The notes under the pieces were generated by a model. The model did no database searches and was not told the DNA's origin. It was given only the letters and a program-made list of their open reading frames with translations. This document shows, piece by piece, positions 35,992 through 45,947 of a stretch of DNA of 46,499 bases (the first letter of the stretch is position 1; each line of letters starts with the position of its first letter). Location of the stretch: the NCBI RefSeq assembly GCF_003113265.1, contig NZ_PUIV01000029.1, positions 1 through 46,499 on the forward strand. The letters are read 5' to 3'. The stretch comes from Methylosinus sporium. Its GTDB lineage: Bacteria > Pseudomonadota > Alphaproteobacteria > Rhizobiales > Beijerinckiaceae. Made by a program: the position numbers and the translations under genes.

Positions 35992-36992
35992 CGCCAGGCG
36001 GCTCTGATCTGATCCTTCACCGCATGGGGCAGCGGAACATATTGCAGGGCTTTGGCCGCCTTGTCGCCATGAGCGAAAGCCCAATCGAAGAATTTCAGCA
36101 GCGCGGCCGTCCGCTCCGCCTTGGCCGGCGCTTTGGGCGCCAGCACGAAGGTCGCCGTCACCAGCGGCCAGCTTTTCTCGCCCGGCATATTGGTGAGATC
36201 GACGGCGAAATTATCAGCGGCCGCCCAATCCGCATTGGCCGCCGCGGCGGCGAAGCTCTCTTCACTGGGCGCGACATATTTGCCGGCGCGATTGAGCAGC
36301 TTCGCCGGCGCGAGATGATTGGTCGTCACATAGGAATTCTCGGCATAGCCGATCGAGCCCAGTGTGCGCGGAACCTCGCCCGCCGTCCCGGCGCTGCCAT
36401 GCACGCCGACGCCGCTGGGCCATTCCAGAGTCAGCGCGACGCCCATGCGCGTCTTCCACGCCTCGCTCACCTTGGAGAGATAGCGCGACAGCGCGAAGGT
36501 CGTTCCAGAAGCGTTGGAATGATGGATCGGAATGATCAGCAGATCGGGAAGCGCGAGGCCATGATTGAGCGCGACGATGCGCGGATCGTTCCAGCGCGTG
36601 ATGGCGCCGAGATAGATATCGGCGATGACCGGTCCGTCGAGCTTCAGCGCATTGGGGCCGACGCCGGGAATGTTGACGATGACGTCGAGGCCGCCGACGA
36701 CGGTCGGAAATTGCAGAAGATCGGCTTCCTCTATGCGCTTTGCTTCCATGGCGACATCAGAGGCGCCGAAATCGACGGTTCCCGCGGCGGCCTGCTTTTG
36801 GCCGACGCCGGAGCCGGTCGCCTGATAATTCACTTGCACGCCGAGGCTCGGCTTCGCCTCCTGCGCCCAGCGCGTGTAGATGGCCGCCGCGAAGGCGGAG
36901 CCCGTTCCAGAGAGCGACGTCTCGGCGCGCGCGGCGTCGAGACAGGAGATGGCGGCGATTGAGATGATGAAAATGCTGCAGGCGTTACGCAT
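35958..36992 (-). CDS. PstS-family phosphate (or phosphonate) substrate-binding protein
   Basis: The 344-residue exported protein has a signal peptide (SIFIISIAAISCLDAARAE) and the PstS fold: LSGTGSAFAAAIYTRWAQ, VNYQATGSGVGQKQAAAGTVDFGASD, IYLGAITRWNDPRI, HHSNASGTTFALSRYLSKV and GSIGYAENSY. These loops bind the phosphate oxyanion in PstS. No pstCAB permease or phoU genes are near. It lies directly downstream of the phosphonoacetate hydrolase gene on the same strand (47 bases), so it may be co-transcribed and capture phosphate or phosphonate for that pathway; this is inference. The start at 36992 has AGGACGA upstream. Confidence 0.85.
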   Translation of the reverse strand: MRNACSIFIISIAAISCLDAARAETSLSGTGSAFAAAIYTRWAQEAKPSLGVQVNYQATGSGVGQKQAAAGTVDFGASDVAMEAKRIEEADLLQFPTVVGGLDVIVNIPGVGPNALKLDGPVIADIYLGAITRWNDPRIVALNHGLALPDLLIIPIHHSNASGTTFALSRYLSKVSEAWKTRMGVALTLEWPSGVGVHGSAGTAGEVPRTLGSIGYAENSYVTTNHLAPAKLLNRAGKYVAPSEESFAAAAANADWAAADNFAVDLTNMPGEKSWPLVTATFVLAPKAPAKAERTAALLKFFDWAFAHGDKAAKALQYVPLPHAVKDQIRAAWRQKAAFRSARD

Positions 36993-37039
36993 GGTCGTTC
37001 GTCCTGTGGCGAGAGAAAGGATCATGAATGCCGCGCGTG

Positions 37040-38284
<1,245 letters not shown>

Positions 38285-38352
38285 TCATTGGCGACTTCGC
38301 TTCGGCGCTGGTTCATCTATCAGGCGGGGAAGTCATCTCGAAACGAATAAAT

Positions 38353-38369
38353 CTCACAGCCCCTGTGAG
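38353..38369. promoter_or_regulatory. Palindrome in the phnA-lysR divergent promoter region
   Basis: CTCACAG-CCC-CTGTGAG is a perfect 7-bp inverted repeat between the divergent phnA and LysR genes, about 100 bases from each start. Its place and dyad form fit a LysR-type regulator binding site, though the classical T-N11-A core is not clear. Confidence 0.5.
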
Positions 38370-38453
38370 CGGAGCCGATATGCTTCACAAAAGCGTCGCA
38401 TCCGCAGGATGTTCATCACATGATACGGTCTATGAGAGAGTGAGTGACACGAG

Positions 38454-39347
38454 ATGGCGCGCAAGCCGCTACCGCTGAAAATGCTGCAGACGCTCGAGGC
38501 CGTGGTGCGGCTCGACGGCGTCTCCAACGCCGCCAAGGAGCTCGGCGTCACTCATGGCGCGGTGAGCCGGCAGATCGCCGCGCTGGAGGATTGGCTCGGG
38601 CGCGCATTGTTCGAGCGTGATCGCGGACGTCTGCGGCCGCTCGACGAAACGCGCGAATTCGTCGCCATCATTACCGATAGTTTCGAGCGTATGGATGCGG
38701 CCATGGGACGCGTCGCGACGGCGCGCCGGCGTCTCAAAGTTTTCGCCCATGCGACTTTCGCGATGCATTGGCTGGTGCCGCGGCTCGAGCAATTCTATGC
38801 GCTGCATCCCGATGTGGATGTGCATGTGCAGACGCGTCAGACCGGAGAAGATCCCGCTCTCGCCTTTTTCGATGTCGCGATCATGCGCGGCTCCGAGCAG
38901 ATCGGCAATTGGGAGTCCTCTTCCGTGCTGCAAGAGTCGCTCACGCTGCTGACGACCCGTCGCCGAGCGGAGACGCTCGCCGCGCGCGGCGTCGCTGCTC
39001 TCCTCGGCGAGACATTCGCCGTCAGCGACACGCGGCCGGGCGAGACCGAGCGATGGCTCGAGGTCGCGCGCCTGCCGCCCTTGCAAAAATGGCGCGTGCG
39101 TCGTTTCGGCCATTTCCACACGGCGCTGATGGCGGTTCTCAACGGGCAGGGCGTCGCTGTCGGGCCGATCGAGCTGACAATGGGAAAAATCGCGGAAGGA
39201 TCGCTCGCCGCGCCTTTCCCGCAGATCGTCGCGCCCGGTCCGCGCCATGTCGCCTTCATCGATCCGCATTCGGAGAGCTATCCGATGGCGAAGCGTTTCG
39301 TGCTGTGGCTCGCCGAAGCCGCGAACGCCGCGGAACGAGGGGTTTAA
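38454..39347 (+). CDS. LysR-family regulator, probable activator of phnA
   Basis: The 297-residue regulator has the N-terminal winged helix (LKMLQTLEAVVRLDGVSNAAKELGVTHGAVSRQIAALEDWLG) and a periplasmic-binding-protein-like effector domain (RLKVFAHATFAMHWLVPRLEQF, DVAIMRGSEQIG, HFHTALMAVLNGQGVAVGP). It resembles the GcvA-like subgroup. The divergent placement beside phnA matches phnR-phnA of Pseudomonas fluorescens, where a LysR protein activates phnA in the presence of phosphonoacetate. It overlaps the convergent small-protein gene by four bases. Confidence 0.9.
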   Translation: MARKPLPLKMLQTLEAVVRLDGVSNAAKELGVTHGAVSRQIAALEDWLGRALFERDRGRLRPLDETREFVAIITDSFERMDAAMGRVATARRRLKVFAHATFAMHWLVPRLEQFYALHPDVDVHVQTRQTGEDPALAFFDVAIMRGSEQIGNWESSSVLQESLTLLTTRRRAETLAARGVAALLGETFAVSDTRPGETERWLEVARLPPLQKWRVRRFGHFHTALMAVLNGQGVAVGPIELTMGKIAEGSLAAPFPQIVAPGPRHVAFIDPHSESYPMAKRFVLWLAEAANAAERGV

Positions 39348-39646
39348 TACACGAATTTCGAGGTCCCGCCGCGGCCGCGCGGGGCGGGACCGCTCTGCGC
39401 GCCCGGCTTGCCTTCGACGCCCGGCGCGCCGGCGGCGAGGGCGCTCGCGTCCAGGGCGAACCCCTCGTTCTCATCGATGAAGCTGGAGCGTCCCTCGACG
39501 GATTTCTGCGTCACCGTGCTCGGCGTCACATTCTGTCCGGTGGCGGGGCCGGAGGTGCGGCCGCGCTGCGTCATCTGCTGCTCGGCGATGGCCGCGCCGC
39601 CGAGGAGCAGAACGAGGCTCGTCGAAAAGAGCGCGAGCTTGCGCAT
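39344..39646 (-). CDS. Small secreted protein, unknown function
   Basis: The 100-residue precursor has a clear signal peptide (RKLALFSTSLVLLLGGAAIA, cut near AIAEQQ) and a Gly/Ser/Thr-rich mature part (RTSGPATGQNVTPSTVTQK, PGVEGKPGAQSGPAPRGRGG). The ribosome site AAGGAGGAG is strong. I do not recognise a domain. Its stop overlaps the LysR gene stop region by four bases, so the two genes are tail to tail with no room for a terminator. Confidence 0.65.
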   Translation of the reverse strand: MRKLALFSTSLVLLLGGAAIAEQQMTQRGRTSGPATGQNVTPSTVTQKSVEGRSSFIDENEGFALDASALAAGAPGVEGKPGAQSGPAPRGRGGTSKFVY

Positions 39647-39724
39647 GGTGTCTCCTCCTTCGCGAATTCGATCCGGCCCTTACATCGAACCGCCCCGCCG
39701 CGGGGCAAGCGGAGGCGTTTTCGG

Positions 39725-40528
39725 TCAGCCGAGGCGAAGGCGCAGCGCCATCAGAGCGGCGGCGCAGGCGTTGGAGACATTGAGGCTCTTGATCGGCCCT
39801 GGCATGTCGAGCCGCGCGAGAATATCGCAGCGCTCGCGCGTCAGACGGCGCAGGCCCTTGCCTTCGGCGCCCAGCACCAGCGCCAGCGGCTTGCGCAAAG
39901 GGCTCGCCTCCAGCGGCTGCGGACCCTCCGAATCGAGGCCGACGATCAGAAAATCGCGCTCCGCCAATTGCTCGAGCGCGCGGGCGAGATTGACGACGGA
40001 GACGATCGTCACATGCTCGAGCGCGCCCGAGGCGGCCTTGGCGAGCACTCCGGTGAAATCCGGGCTGTGCCGCTCGGTCACGATCAGCGCATCGACGGCG
40101 AAGGCCGCCGCCGTGCGCAGGATCGCGCCGACATTATGCGGATCGGTCACTTGATCGAGGACCAGGACGAGTCCGCTCTTTGGCTCTATGTCGGCGATAT
40201 CCGCCTCCGGCAGCGGGCACGCCTCCAGCATCAGCCCTTGATGGACGCTCTCCTCGCCGAGCCGCTGCGACAGCGCGCGCGCCTCGACGATTTTCGGCGT
40301 CAGGCCGGCGGCGGCGGCGAGCGGGGCGATGCGCTCGGCGGCGTTTTCCGTCGCATAGAGCGCCAGCAATTTGCGCCGTCCGGCGATCAGCGCCTCGCGC
40401 ACCGCATGGGCGCCATAGAGCACGACGACATCCGCCGCGGGTCGGCGGAAGGGCGTCTCCTCCTTGGGCGGATGACGCGGCGGCGGCGGGCGGCGGCCGC
40501 GATCCTTGCCGGCGGGCGGGCGGCTCAT
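39725..40528 (-). CDS. rlmB: TrmH-family 23S rRNA 2'-O-methyltransferase (RlmB type)
   Basis: The 267-residue SPOUT methyltransferase has a basic, Pro-rich N-terminal tail ([11 protein letters not shown]), a substrate-binding domain ([26 protein letters not shown]) and the knotted SpoU domain with [45 protein letters not shown] and the [12 protein letters not shown] motif. These fit the family that methylates G2251 of 23S rRNA. The ATG at 40528 overlaps the ispE stop by four bases; an in-frame start at 40552 would lie inside ispE. Confidence 0.9.
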   Translation of the reverse strand: MSRPPAGKDRGRRPPPPRHPPKEETPFRRPAADVVVLYGAHAVREALIAGRRKLLALYATENAAERIAPLAAAAGLTPKIVEARALSQRLGEESVHQGLMLEACPLPEADIADIEPKSGLVLVLDQVTDPHNVGAILRTAAAFAVDALIVTERHSPDFTGVLAKAASGALEHVTIVSVVNLARALEQLAERDFLIVGLDSEGPQPLEASPLRKPLALVLGAEGKGLRRLTRERCDILARLDMPGPIKSLNVSNACAAALMALRLRLG

Positions 40529-41391
40529 CGCAGCGCCGCGGTCTTGACCCACCAGCCGCTGTGCTGGCGGCGGATCACCGCCGCGGCGCGGGCGGCCGCG
40601 TGGCGGGTCGAGAACAGGGCGAAGCAGGTCGCGCCGGAGCCGGACATTCGCGCCAGCCGGCAGCCCTTGGCGGCCGAGAGAACGGCGAGCGCGTCGACGA
40701 TGACCGGCGCCTCGACGCAGGCGGCGTCTTCCATATCGTTGCGGCCGCGGCGCAGCGCCGCCGCTATCCCCTCGGCGCCGAGCGCCGCCGTGATATCGGG
40801 ATGCGGAGCTGCGCCGGTCCGCTCGCCCGGGGAGAGGCCGAGGCGGGCGAAGACGCCGCGCGTCTCGACCGGCGCGCCGGGATTGATCAGCACGGCCGGC
40901 AGCGGCGGCAGGCCGAGGGGCTCGCCGATCGTCTCGCCCCGGCCGAGCATGAAGCGCGCGCGCGGAGAAAGGCAGACCGGCACGTCGGAGCCGGTGGCGC
41001 GGGCCGCCTCCAGCAGGCGCGGATCGTCGAGAGAAAGATCATTGGCGCGGGCGAGCAGGCGAAGCGCCGCGGCGGCGTCCGAGGAGCCGCCGCCTATGCC
41101 GGCCGCGACCGGCAGATATTTGGTGAGATGAAAGGCGCCGAGACGCAGGCCGGGGACGCGCTCGGCGAGGCGCTGGGCGGCGCGCAGCACGAGATTATCG
41201 CCCATTGGGCCGGCCGCGGCGGCGGTGGGGCCGTCGACGGCGAGGGAGAGGTCGTCGCCCGGCTCCAGCCGCAGAATGTCGCCGGCGCCGGAAAAAGCGA
41301 CGAGGCTCTCGAGCTCGTGATAGCCGTCGGCGCGCCGGCCGAGAATATGCAGCGTCAGATTGATCTTGGCGGGGGCGCGCGTCGCGAGCAT
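40525..41391 (-). CDS. ispE: 4-(cytidine 5'-diphospho)-2-C-methyl-D-erythritol kinase
   Basis: The 288-residue GHMP kinase phosphorylates CDP-methylerythritol in the MEP isoprenoid pathway. It shows the family start [22 protein letters not shown] with catalytic Lys, the ATP loop [18 protein letters not shown] (about residues 93-110), the Asp in TGSDVPVCL (about 136), and the C-terminal [12 protein letters not shown]. The ATG at 41391 follows a GGAATTC region; a longer in-frame start at 41604 adds non-conserved sequence. It is translationally coupled to rlmB. Confidence 0.95.
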   Translation of the reverse strand: MLATRAPAKINLTLHILGRRADGYHELESLVAFSGAGDILRLEPGDDLSLAVDGPTAAAAGPMGDNLVLRAAQRLAERVPGLRLGAFHLTKYLPVAAGIGGGSSDAAAALRLLARANDLSLDDPRLLEAARATGSDVPVCLSPRARFMLGRGETIGEPLGLPPLPAVLINPGAPVETRGVFARLGLSPGERTGAAPHPDITAALGAEGIAAALRRGRNDMEDAACVEAPVIVDALAVLSAAKGCRLARMSGSGATCFALFSTRHAAARAAAVIRRQHSGWWVKTAALR

Positions 41392-41557
41392 GAATTCCAA
41401 TGTCTCGGGCTGGAACGATCCGGGCGCGCCGGAAGCGGGCGACAGATGCGCCGGCCGCGCCCGCCCTGTCAAGAACCGCGCCTTTGGGCCCGTCGGGAGG
41501 CGGAGCGCCATCCTCATTTGCGGATTCGCGCGGCCTCGGCGTCGCTGACGACGATCG

Positions 41558-41632
41558 GCGCCGCGCATCATATCGAGGCGCGAGCGGAACTCTCGAGCGC
41601 GCATCGAGCGGATCGCGAATGATGCGCGGCGC
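41558..41632. repeat. Perfect 14-bp inverted repeat flanking 47 bases
   Basis: GCGCCGCGCATCAT (41558-41571) and ATGATGCGCGGCGC (41619-41632) are exact reverse complements. The 47 bases between contain further self-complementary GAGCG/CGCTC-like strings. It may be a large hairpin, a miniature mobile element remnant or a regulatory site. Confidence 0.55.
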
Positions 41633-41728
41633 GCCTATCGTAGCCGGCGGCCGCATCGCCCGCTTCGTTCGTCGCGGCCGAAGTCGCTGGGGAGTTTCCC
41701 GGCGCCTTGCACCGGGAATAGAGAGCCC

Positions 41729-41755
41729 GTAACAATCCCGCAAATCGAACGTATA
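41729..41755 (+). promoter_or_regulatory. Putative ECF-sigma promoter of the bufA1 operon
   Basis: GTAAC (41729-41733), 16 bases, CGTATA (41750-41755), ending 44 bases before the bufA1 ATG. The same pattern with the same spacing precedes bufA2. GTAAC-type -35 boxes are typical of ECF sigma factors; in Caulobacter the bufferin operons are controlled by the ECF factor SigF. Confidence 0.7.
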
Positions 41756-41799
41756 GGGATTTGCAGGCCGGCATTCGGCGCCTTTGAGGAGCAAATAAG

Positions 41800-42084
41800 A
41801 TGGACCGTCGTTCTTTCAATCTCGCTTTGGTCGGATCGCTCACGACTGCGCTCACTCTTTTGTCTTCCGCCGCTCCCGCTGAGGAAGACGGCAAGGAAAA
41901 GTGCTACGGAGTCGCCCTCAAGGGCCAGAACGACTGCGCCGCCGGCCCCGGGACGACCTGCGCGGGATCGTCCAAGATCGACTATCAAGGCAACGCCTGG
42001 AAATATGTTCCGCGTGGAACTTGCGCATCGATAAAGACGCCGTTCGGCAATGGCTCGCTGGAAGCGCTCAAGCGGCGGACCTGA
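41800..42084 (+). CDS. bufA1: BufA1-type (DUF2282) bufferin metallophore precursor
   Basis: The 94-residue precursor has a signal peptide (residues 1-27) and a DUF2282 mature region with four Cys (35, 46, 54, 75) in the conserved frame [37 protein letters not shown] and GTCASIKT. In characterised bufferins, Cys residues of this core are converted by an MNIO enzyme to thiooxazole-type heterocycles that bind copper in the periplasm. The N-terminus [12 protein letters not shown] resembles a twin-arginine signal, which would suit export of a modified peptide. The ribosome site is GAGGAG. bufB follows 51 bases downstream. Confidence 0.9.
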   Translation: MDRRSFNLALVGSLTTALTLLSSAAPAEEDGKEKCYGVALKGQNDCAAGPGTTCAGSSKIDYQGNAWKYVPRGTCASIKTPFGNGSLEALKRRT

Positions 42085-42135
42085 TTTTTTTGACGGACGT
42101 TTACGATCGAGCGGCGAGATGGCGCGGAGAGGAGC

Positions 42136-43005
42136 ATGGACGAAATCGCCTCGACTTTTTCGTCGCTTCTCCCCGCCCGCGCGGGCGTCGGCTTCAAGCC
42201 GGCGCATTTCGACGCGATACTCGCAGATCCGTCCTCTATCGGCTTCTTCGAGATTCACGCCGAAAACTATATGGGCGCGGGCGGGCCGCCGCATCGCTCG
42301 CTCGGTCGTCTTCGGCAGGATCATCCGTTGTCGATCCATGGCGTCGGCCTGTCGATCGGCTCGAGCGAGCCGATCGACAAGCGGCAATTGGAACGGCTGC
42401 GGGGGCTTTGTGACCGCTATGAGCCAGCGAGCGTTTCTGAACATCTGGCCTGGTCGACGTATGGCGGCGTCTATTTCAACGACCTTCTGCCTTTGCCTTA
42501 TGATCGCGACACGCTGAAGCGGGTGATCGAGAAAGTCGACGCGGTTCAGAGCTTCCTCGGGCGGCAGATTCTGCTGGAAAATCCTGCGACCTATTTGTCC
42601 TTCGCGCAGTCGGAGATTTCCGAGCCGGAGTTTCTCGACGAAATTGCGGTCCGCAGCGGCTGCGGATTGCTTCTCGACGTCGAGAACATCTATGTGACGG
42701 CGACGAACAAGGGCTTCGACGCTGCGGAGCAGCTGTCGCGTTTCGCTTTCGCTCATGTGCGCGAAATCCATCTCGCCGGCCATTTCGAGACGCGCGACGC
42801 GGCTGGAGAGCGCTTTCTGCTCGACGCCCATTGCGCTCCTGTCGTCGAGGCCGTATGGGCGCTGTACGAGCAGACGCTCTCGCGGACGGGGCCCGTCGCG
42901 ACGCTGATCGAATGGGACAATGAAACGCCCGAATGGGCCGCGCTCTCTCATGAGGCGCAACGAGCGCAATCCGCGCTCGACGGCGTCTCGCGGCGGGCGG
43001 CGTGA
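42136..43005 (+). CDS. bufB: MNIO-family (DUF692) bufferin maturase, operon 1
   Basis: The 289-residue multinuclear non-heme iron oxidase is expected to modify Cys residues of the bufA1 precursor. It has a TIM-barrel with conserved metal-ligand motifs: FFEIHAENYMGAGG, SIHGVGLSIGSSEPID, VSEHLAWS, ENPATYLSF, LLLDVENIYV, EIHLAGHFE and DAHCAPV. The closest parallel in the window is the second maturase at 45056-45901, with the same motif order but only moderate similarity, so the two are ancient paralogues and not a recent duplication. The stop overlaps the bufC GTG start by four bases. Confidence 0.92.
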   Translation: MDEIASTFSSLLPARAGVGFKPAHFDAILADPSSIGFFEIHAENYMGAGGPPHRSLGRLRQDHPLSIHGVGLSIGSSEPIDKRQLERLRGLCDRYEPASVSEHLAWSTYGGVYFNDLLPLPYDRDTLKRVIEKVDAVQSFLGRQILLENPATYLSFAQSEISEPEFLDEIAVRSGCGLLLDVENIYVTATNKGFDAAEQLSRFAFAHVREIHLAGHFETRDAAGERFLLDAHCAPVVEAVWALYEQTLSRTGPVATLIEWDNETPEWAALSHEAQRAQSALDGVSRRAA

Positions 43006-43781
43006 CAGAGGCCGGCGGCATGTGGGACAGCGCGCAGGCGCAATTCGCCGCCGCGCTGCTCGACACGAGCCTCGCTGCGCCCTCGTCCCTCATTTGCGAG
43101 AAGGGCGCAATCGGCGATCGCTTCGACGTTTATCGCAACAGCGTGATCGGCGGACTCGTTCGCGCTCTGGCGACGCGCTTTCCCGCCGTCGAACGTCTCG
43201 TGGGAGAGGCGTTTTTTGCGGCGATGGCGCGCGAGTTCGTCTTGCGGCGTCCGCCGACGTCTGCGGCGCTGCTCGAATATGGCGAAGACTTCCCGGATTT
43301 CGTCGCGAGCTTTCCGCCGGCGAAGGAGCTGCCCTATCTCTCCGATGTGGCGCGCCTCGAGGATGCGCGCGTGCGCGCCTATCACGCGGCCGATGTCGAG
43401 CCGCTGTCGCCGCAATCGCTGGCTCTGGTGTCTCCCGATCGTCTGGCGGAGCTCACTTTCGACATTCACCCATCCGCCTTTGTGCTGCGGTCCGATCACC
43501 CGATGGTGACGATATGGTCGATGAACGCCGGCGAAGCGGAGGCCGGGACGCTCGATCATTGGGCGGCCGAAGACGCTCTCGTGACGCGTCCGCGCCTGCG
43601 CGTCGAGACTCGCCGTCTCGCGCCGGGCGGAGCGATTTTTCTCCGGCGCCTCGCGGCGGGCGCCGAATTCGGCGAAGCGGTGAGCGCGGCGACTGCCGAG
43701 CAGCCGGCATTCGATCTCGCGGCGGCGCTCGTCGAAGCGCTCGCATCAGGATTTTTCACGGCATTCAGAGGTGACACATGA
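43002..43781 (+). CDS. bufC: BufC/HvfC-type (DUF2063) partner protein, operon 1
   Basis: The 259-residue protein has the DUF2063 N-terminal helical domain (FAAALLDTSLAAPSSL, DRFDVYRNSVIGGLVRALATRFPAVERLVGEAFFAAMAREFV) and a C-terminal domain (HPSAFVLRSDHPMVTIW, GAIFLRRLAAGAEFGEAV). Such proteins form a complex with the MNIO enzyme and recruit the precursor, as the partner does in methanobactin synthesis. The GTG start overlaps the bufB stop, and the stop overlaps the next ATG, each by four bases, so expression is tightly coupled. Confidence 0.88.
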   Translation: MTEAGGMWDSAQAQFAAALLDTSLAAPSSLICEKGAIGDRFDVYRNSVIGGLVRALATRFPAVERLVGEAFFAAMAREFVLRRPPTSAALLEYGEDFPDFVASFPPAKELPYLSDVARLEDARVRAYHAADVEPLSPQSLALVSPDRLAELTFDIHPSAFVLRSDHPMVTIWSMNAGEAEAGTLDHWAAEDALVTRPRLRVETRRLAPGGAIFLRRLAAGAEFGEAVSAATAEQPAFDLAAALVEALASGFFTAFRGDT

Positions 43782-44251
43782 ATGATTCCGCCAATGCGCC
43801 GACGGGATTCTCGCTCTGCGTCCTCACGCAACGCGTGATCGGCGAGCTCGAACGAATTCCCTATTCCGTGATCGCGCTCGGCGCGCGCATTTTCCCGGCG
43901 GCGGTCTTCTGGCAATCGGGACAGACGAAGGTCGAGGGGTGGCGCGTCTCGGAAAACGCCATTTATCTCTTCAAGGAAGATTACAAGCTGCCGCTGCTCG
44001 ATCCCACAGTCGCGGCGCATCTCGCTGCGGTCGCGGAGCATGTCTTTCCGGCTCTGCTCATTCTCGGCCTCGCGAGCCGGCTCTCGGCCGCGGCGCTTCT
44101 CGCCATGACGCTGGTGATCGAAATCTTCGTCTACCCGGACGCCTGGCCGACGCATGGCGTTTGGGCGACGTGCTTGCTGCTCATTGTCGCGCGTGGACCC
44201 GGCGTCCTATCGCTCGATCATCTCCTGCCGCGGCGATGCGCGCGCGCGTAA
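43778..44251 (+). CDS. DoxX-family membrane protein of the bufferin operon
   Basis: The 157-residue protein has about four hydrophobic segments (YSVIALGARIFPAAVFWQSG, HVFPALLILGLASRLSAAALLAMTLVIEIFVYP, GVWATCLLLIVARGPGVLSLDHLL), matching DoxX-like membrane proteins. A DoxX protein ends many bufA-bufB-bufC operons (called bufD in Caulobacter), where it may supply electrons or assist handling of the modified peptide; this is not proven. It starts in a four-base overlap with bufC and stops 16 bases before the end of the convergent second operon. Confidence 0.86.
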   Translation: MNDSANAPTGFSLCVLTQRVIGELERIPYSVIALGARIFPAAVFWQSGQTKVEGWRVSENAIYLFKEDYKLPLLDPTVAAHLAAVAEHVFPALLILGLASRLSAAALLAMTLVIEIFVYPDAWPTHGVWATCLLLIVARGPGVLSLDHLLPRRCARA

Positions 44252-44267
44252 TCGGCGCGCGGGCGCG

Positions 44268-45059
44268 TCATGTGGACAGCGAAATTTTCGTCACTATGCC
44301 GTCCGCGAACCATTGCGCGAGAAAGCCGGCGGCGCGCTGCAGCAGCGTCTCGTCATTGTTCTGAAATTCGAGAAGCGTGCAAATATCGCCGAAGCTCTTT
44401 GCGGCTCTCGCCTCTATGAGCGCGAGACGCTCGTCCGCGGCGATTTCACGATAGACGGGCTCGTCGTCTCTGCGCCAGAGAAGAATGGTCTCATCGTCAT
44501 CGGGATCGGCGCGCTCGGCCTCGCCGCCGTCGGAAAGAGCGCTGTAGAGGCGGGCGACGCCTTTCGCGAGGTCCAGAACCGCGACGCTCGGATGAAACTC
44601 GAAGACCAGTCTCGGCCAGTCGTCCGGCTCGGCGGCGGCGAGCGCGTCGATGGCGAGCGCAGGAGCGTCGACCGAGTCGAACGCATCCGCGAGACCTTTT
44701 TCGAACAGAGCGAGATCGCAGGCCGCCCTGTCGCTGCGCCATTGCGCGCTCTCGCGCATGAATTCGGGCAGACGCGACGCATACCAGCGCGCATTGCGAT
44801 GATGCGACGGCCCTGTAGCGATATATTGCTCGACCAGCGAGCCGAAGGCCTCGTCTCCCATATAGTCGCGCAGCACGGCGAAATCGGTCGAGACGAATTC
44901 GGCGAGGCGGAGGCGATAGGCGTCCACATAGACGGCGAACAAGGTCGCGCGATCCGTGCGCGGAGAATCTCGCAGCGAGTCGAGAATAGCGGCCTGTCCA
45001 GATGCGAGCCCCGCGAGCACGCTCGTCTGAAATCGCTCCTGGATCTCACGCAAGGTCAT
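44268..45059 (-). CDS. bufC: BufC/HvfC-type (DUF2063) partner protein, operon 2
   Basis: The 263-residue partner protein has the helical DUF2063 domain (REIQERFQTSVLAGLASGQAAI, FAVYVDAYRLRLAEFVSTDFAVLRDYMGDEAFGSLVEQYIATGPSH) and a more divergent C-terminal domain (VFEFHPSVAVLDLAKGVARLYSAL, ILLWRRDDEPVYREI) with an acidic loop (ADPDDDE). Its sequence differs strongly from the operon-1 partner, as expected if each recognises its own precursor. The ATG overlaps the bufB stop by four bases. It is the last gene of this operon, which lacks a DoxX gene. Confidence 0.88.
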   Translation of the reverse strand: MTLREIQERFQTSVLAGLASGQAAILDSLRDSPRTDRATLFAVYVDAYRLRLAEFVSTDFAVLRDYMGDEAFGSLVEQYIATGPSHHRNARWYASRLPEFMRESAQWRSDRAACDLALFEKGLADAFDSVDAPALAIDALAAAEPDDWPRLVFEFHPSVAVLDLAKGVARLYSALSDGGEAERADPDDDETILLWRRDDEPVYREIAADERLALIEARAAKSFGDICTLLEFQNNDETLLQRAAGFLAQWFADGIVTKISLST

Positions 45060-45901
45060 GTCGCGCTCCGCGAGCGGACATCGTCGGCCGTCCGCGCGAT
45101 TTCGCGCATATGCTCCAATTCTGCGAGCAGCTCGTCGAAAGGCGGATAATTGTCGTCGCGCTCGATCATGGCCGAGATGTCGCCGAAGCGCAGGCGTGCC
45201 CGCTCATAGAGCCGCCACACCTCTTCGCAGACGGGCTGATCATGCGTATCGATCTTATGCGTTTCATAGCTGCCATGGCCGGCCAGATGCAATTGCGCCA
45301 CGCGCGCGATGGGGATCGATTCGATGAAGCTCTCTGCGTCGAATCCATGATTGAAGCCGGACACGAATATATTGTTCACATCGAGCAGGAGCAGGCAGTC
45401 GGCGCGTTCCGCCATTTCCGTCACGAACTCCCATTCCTCCATTTCGGAATCCTGGAAGGTCGCATAGGTCGACGCATTTTCGACGAGGAGCCGACGACCG
45501 AGAAAATCCTGCACGCGTCGGATGCGATCGACGACATGGTCCAAGGCCTCTCGCGTATAGGGAATGGGCAAGAGGTCGTGCAGATTGGCCCCGTGAACCA
45601 CGGTCCAGGCGAGATGATCGGATATCCATGCGGGCTCGATGCGCTCGGCGAGCGATTTCAGCTCTCTGAGATAGGCGTAATCGAGCGGATCGCTCGAAGC
45701 GAGCGACATGGAGACGCCATGCATGACGATCGGGTAGTCGGCGCGAATGCACTCGAGAATAGCGAGCGGCCGTCCGCCCGGAATCATATAGTTCTCAGAA
45801 ATGATCTCGAACCAATCGACGTTGGGCTCGTGCTCCAGAATGTCGGGATAATAGATCGATCGAAGCCCGAGTCCGAAACCGAGCGACGACGGAATGCTCA
45901 T
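45056..45901 (-). CDS. bufB: MNIO-family (DUF692) bufferin maturase, operon 2
   Basis: The 281-residue MNIO enzyme has the family motifs GFGLGLRSIYY, WFEIISENYMIPGG, VMHGVSMSLASSDPLD, ISDHLAWTVVHG, ENASTYATF, LLLDVNNIFVSG, QLHLAGHGS and DTHDQPV. It is predicted to install the copper-binding heterocycles in the bufA2 precursor. I set the start at 45901, which has a strong AGGGGG ribosome site; an in-frame start at 45928 would add nine residues. A strong hairpin separates it from bufA2, so the maturase may be expressed at a lower level than the precursor. Confidence 0.92.
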   Translation of the reverse strand: MSIPSSLGFGLGLRSIYYPDILEHEPNVDWFEIISENYMIPGGRPLAILECIRADYPIVMHGVSMSLASSDPLDYAYLRELKSLAERIEPAWISDHLAWTVVHGANLHDLLPIPYTREALDHVVDRIRRVQDFLGRRLLVENASTYATFQDSEMEEWEFVTEMAERADCLLLLDVNNIFVSGFNHGFDAESFIESIPIARVAQLHLAGHGSYETHKIDTHDQPVCEEVWRLYERARLRFGDISAMIERDDNYPPFDELLAELEHMREIARTADDVRSRSAT

Positions 45902-45947
45902 GTCGATCCCCCTGGCCGCGAGCGTCATTCATGAAATGATCGAAAGT

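Larger units (their letters stand above)
41392..41799. other. 408-base intergenic region upstream of bufA1
   Basis: This gap between divergent ispE and bufA1 holds a perfect 14-bp inverted repeat (see 41558-41632) and, near its right end, the GTAAC-N16-CGTATA promoter of the bufferin operon. No gene is recognised in it; frames crossing it are Arg-rich shadows. Confidence 0.6.
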
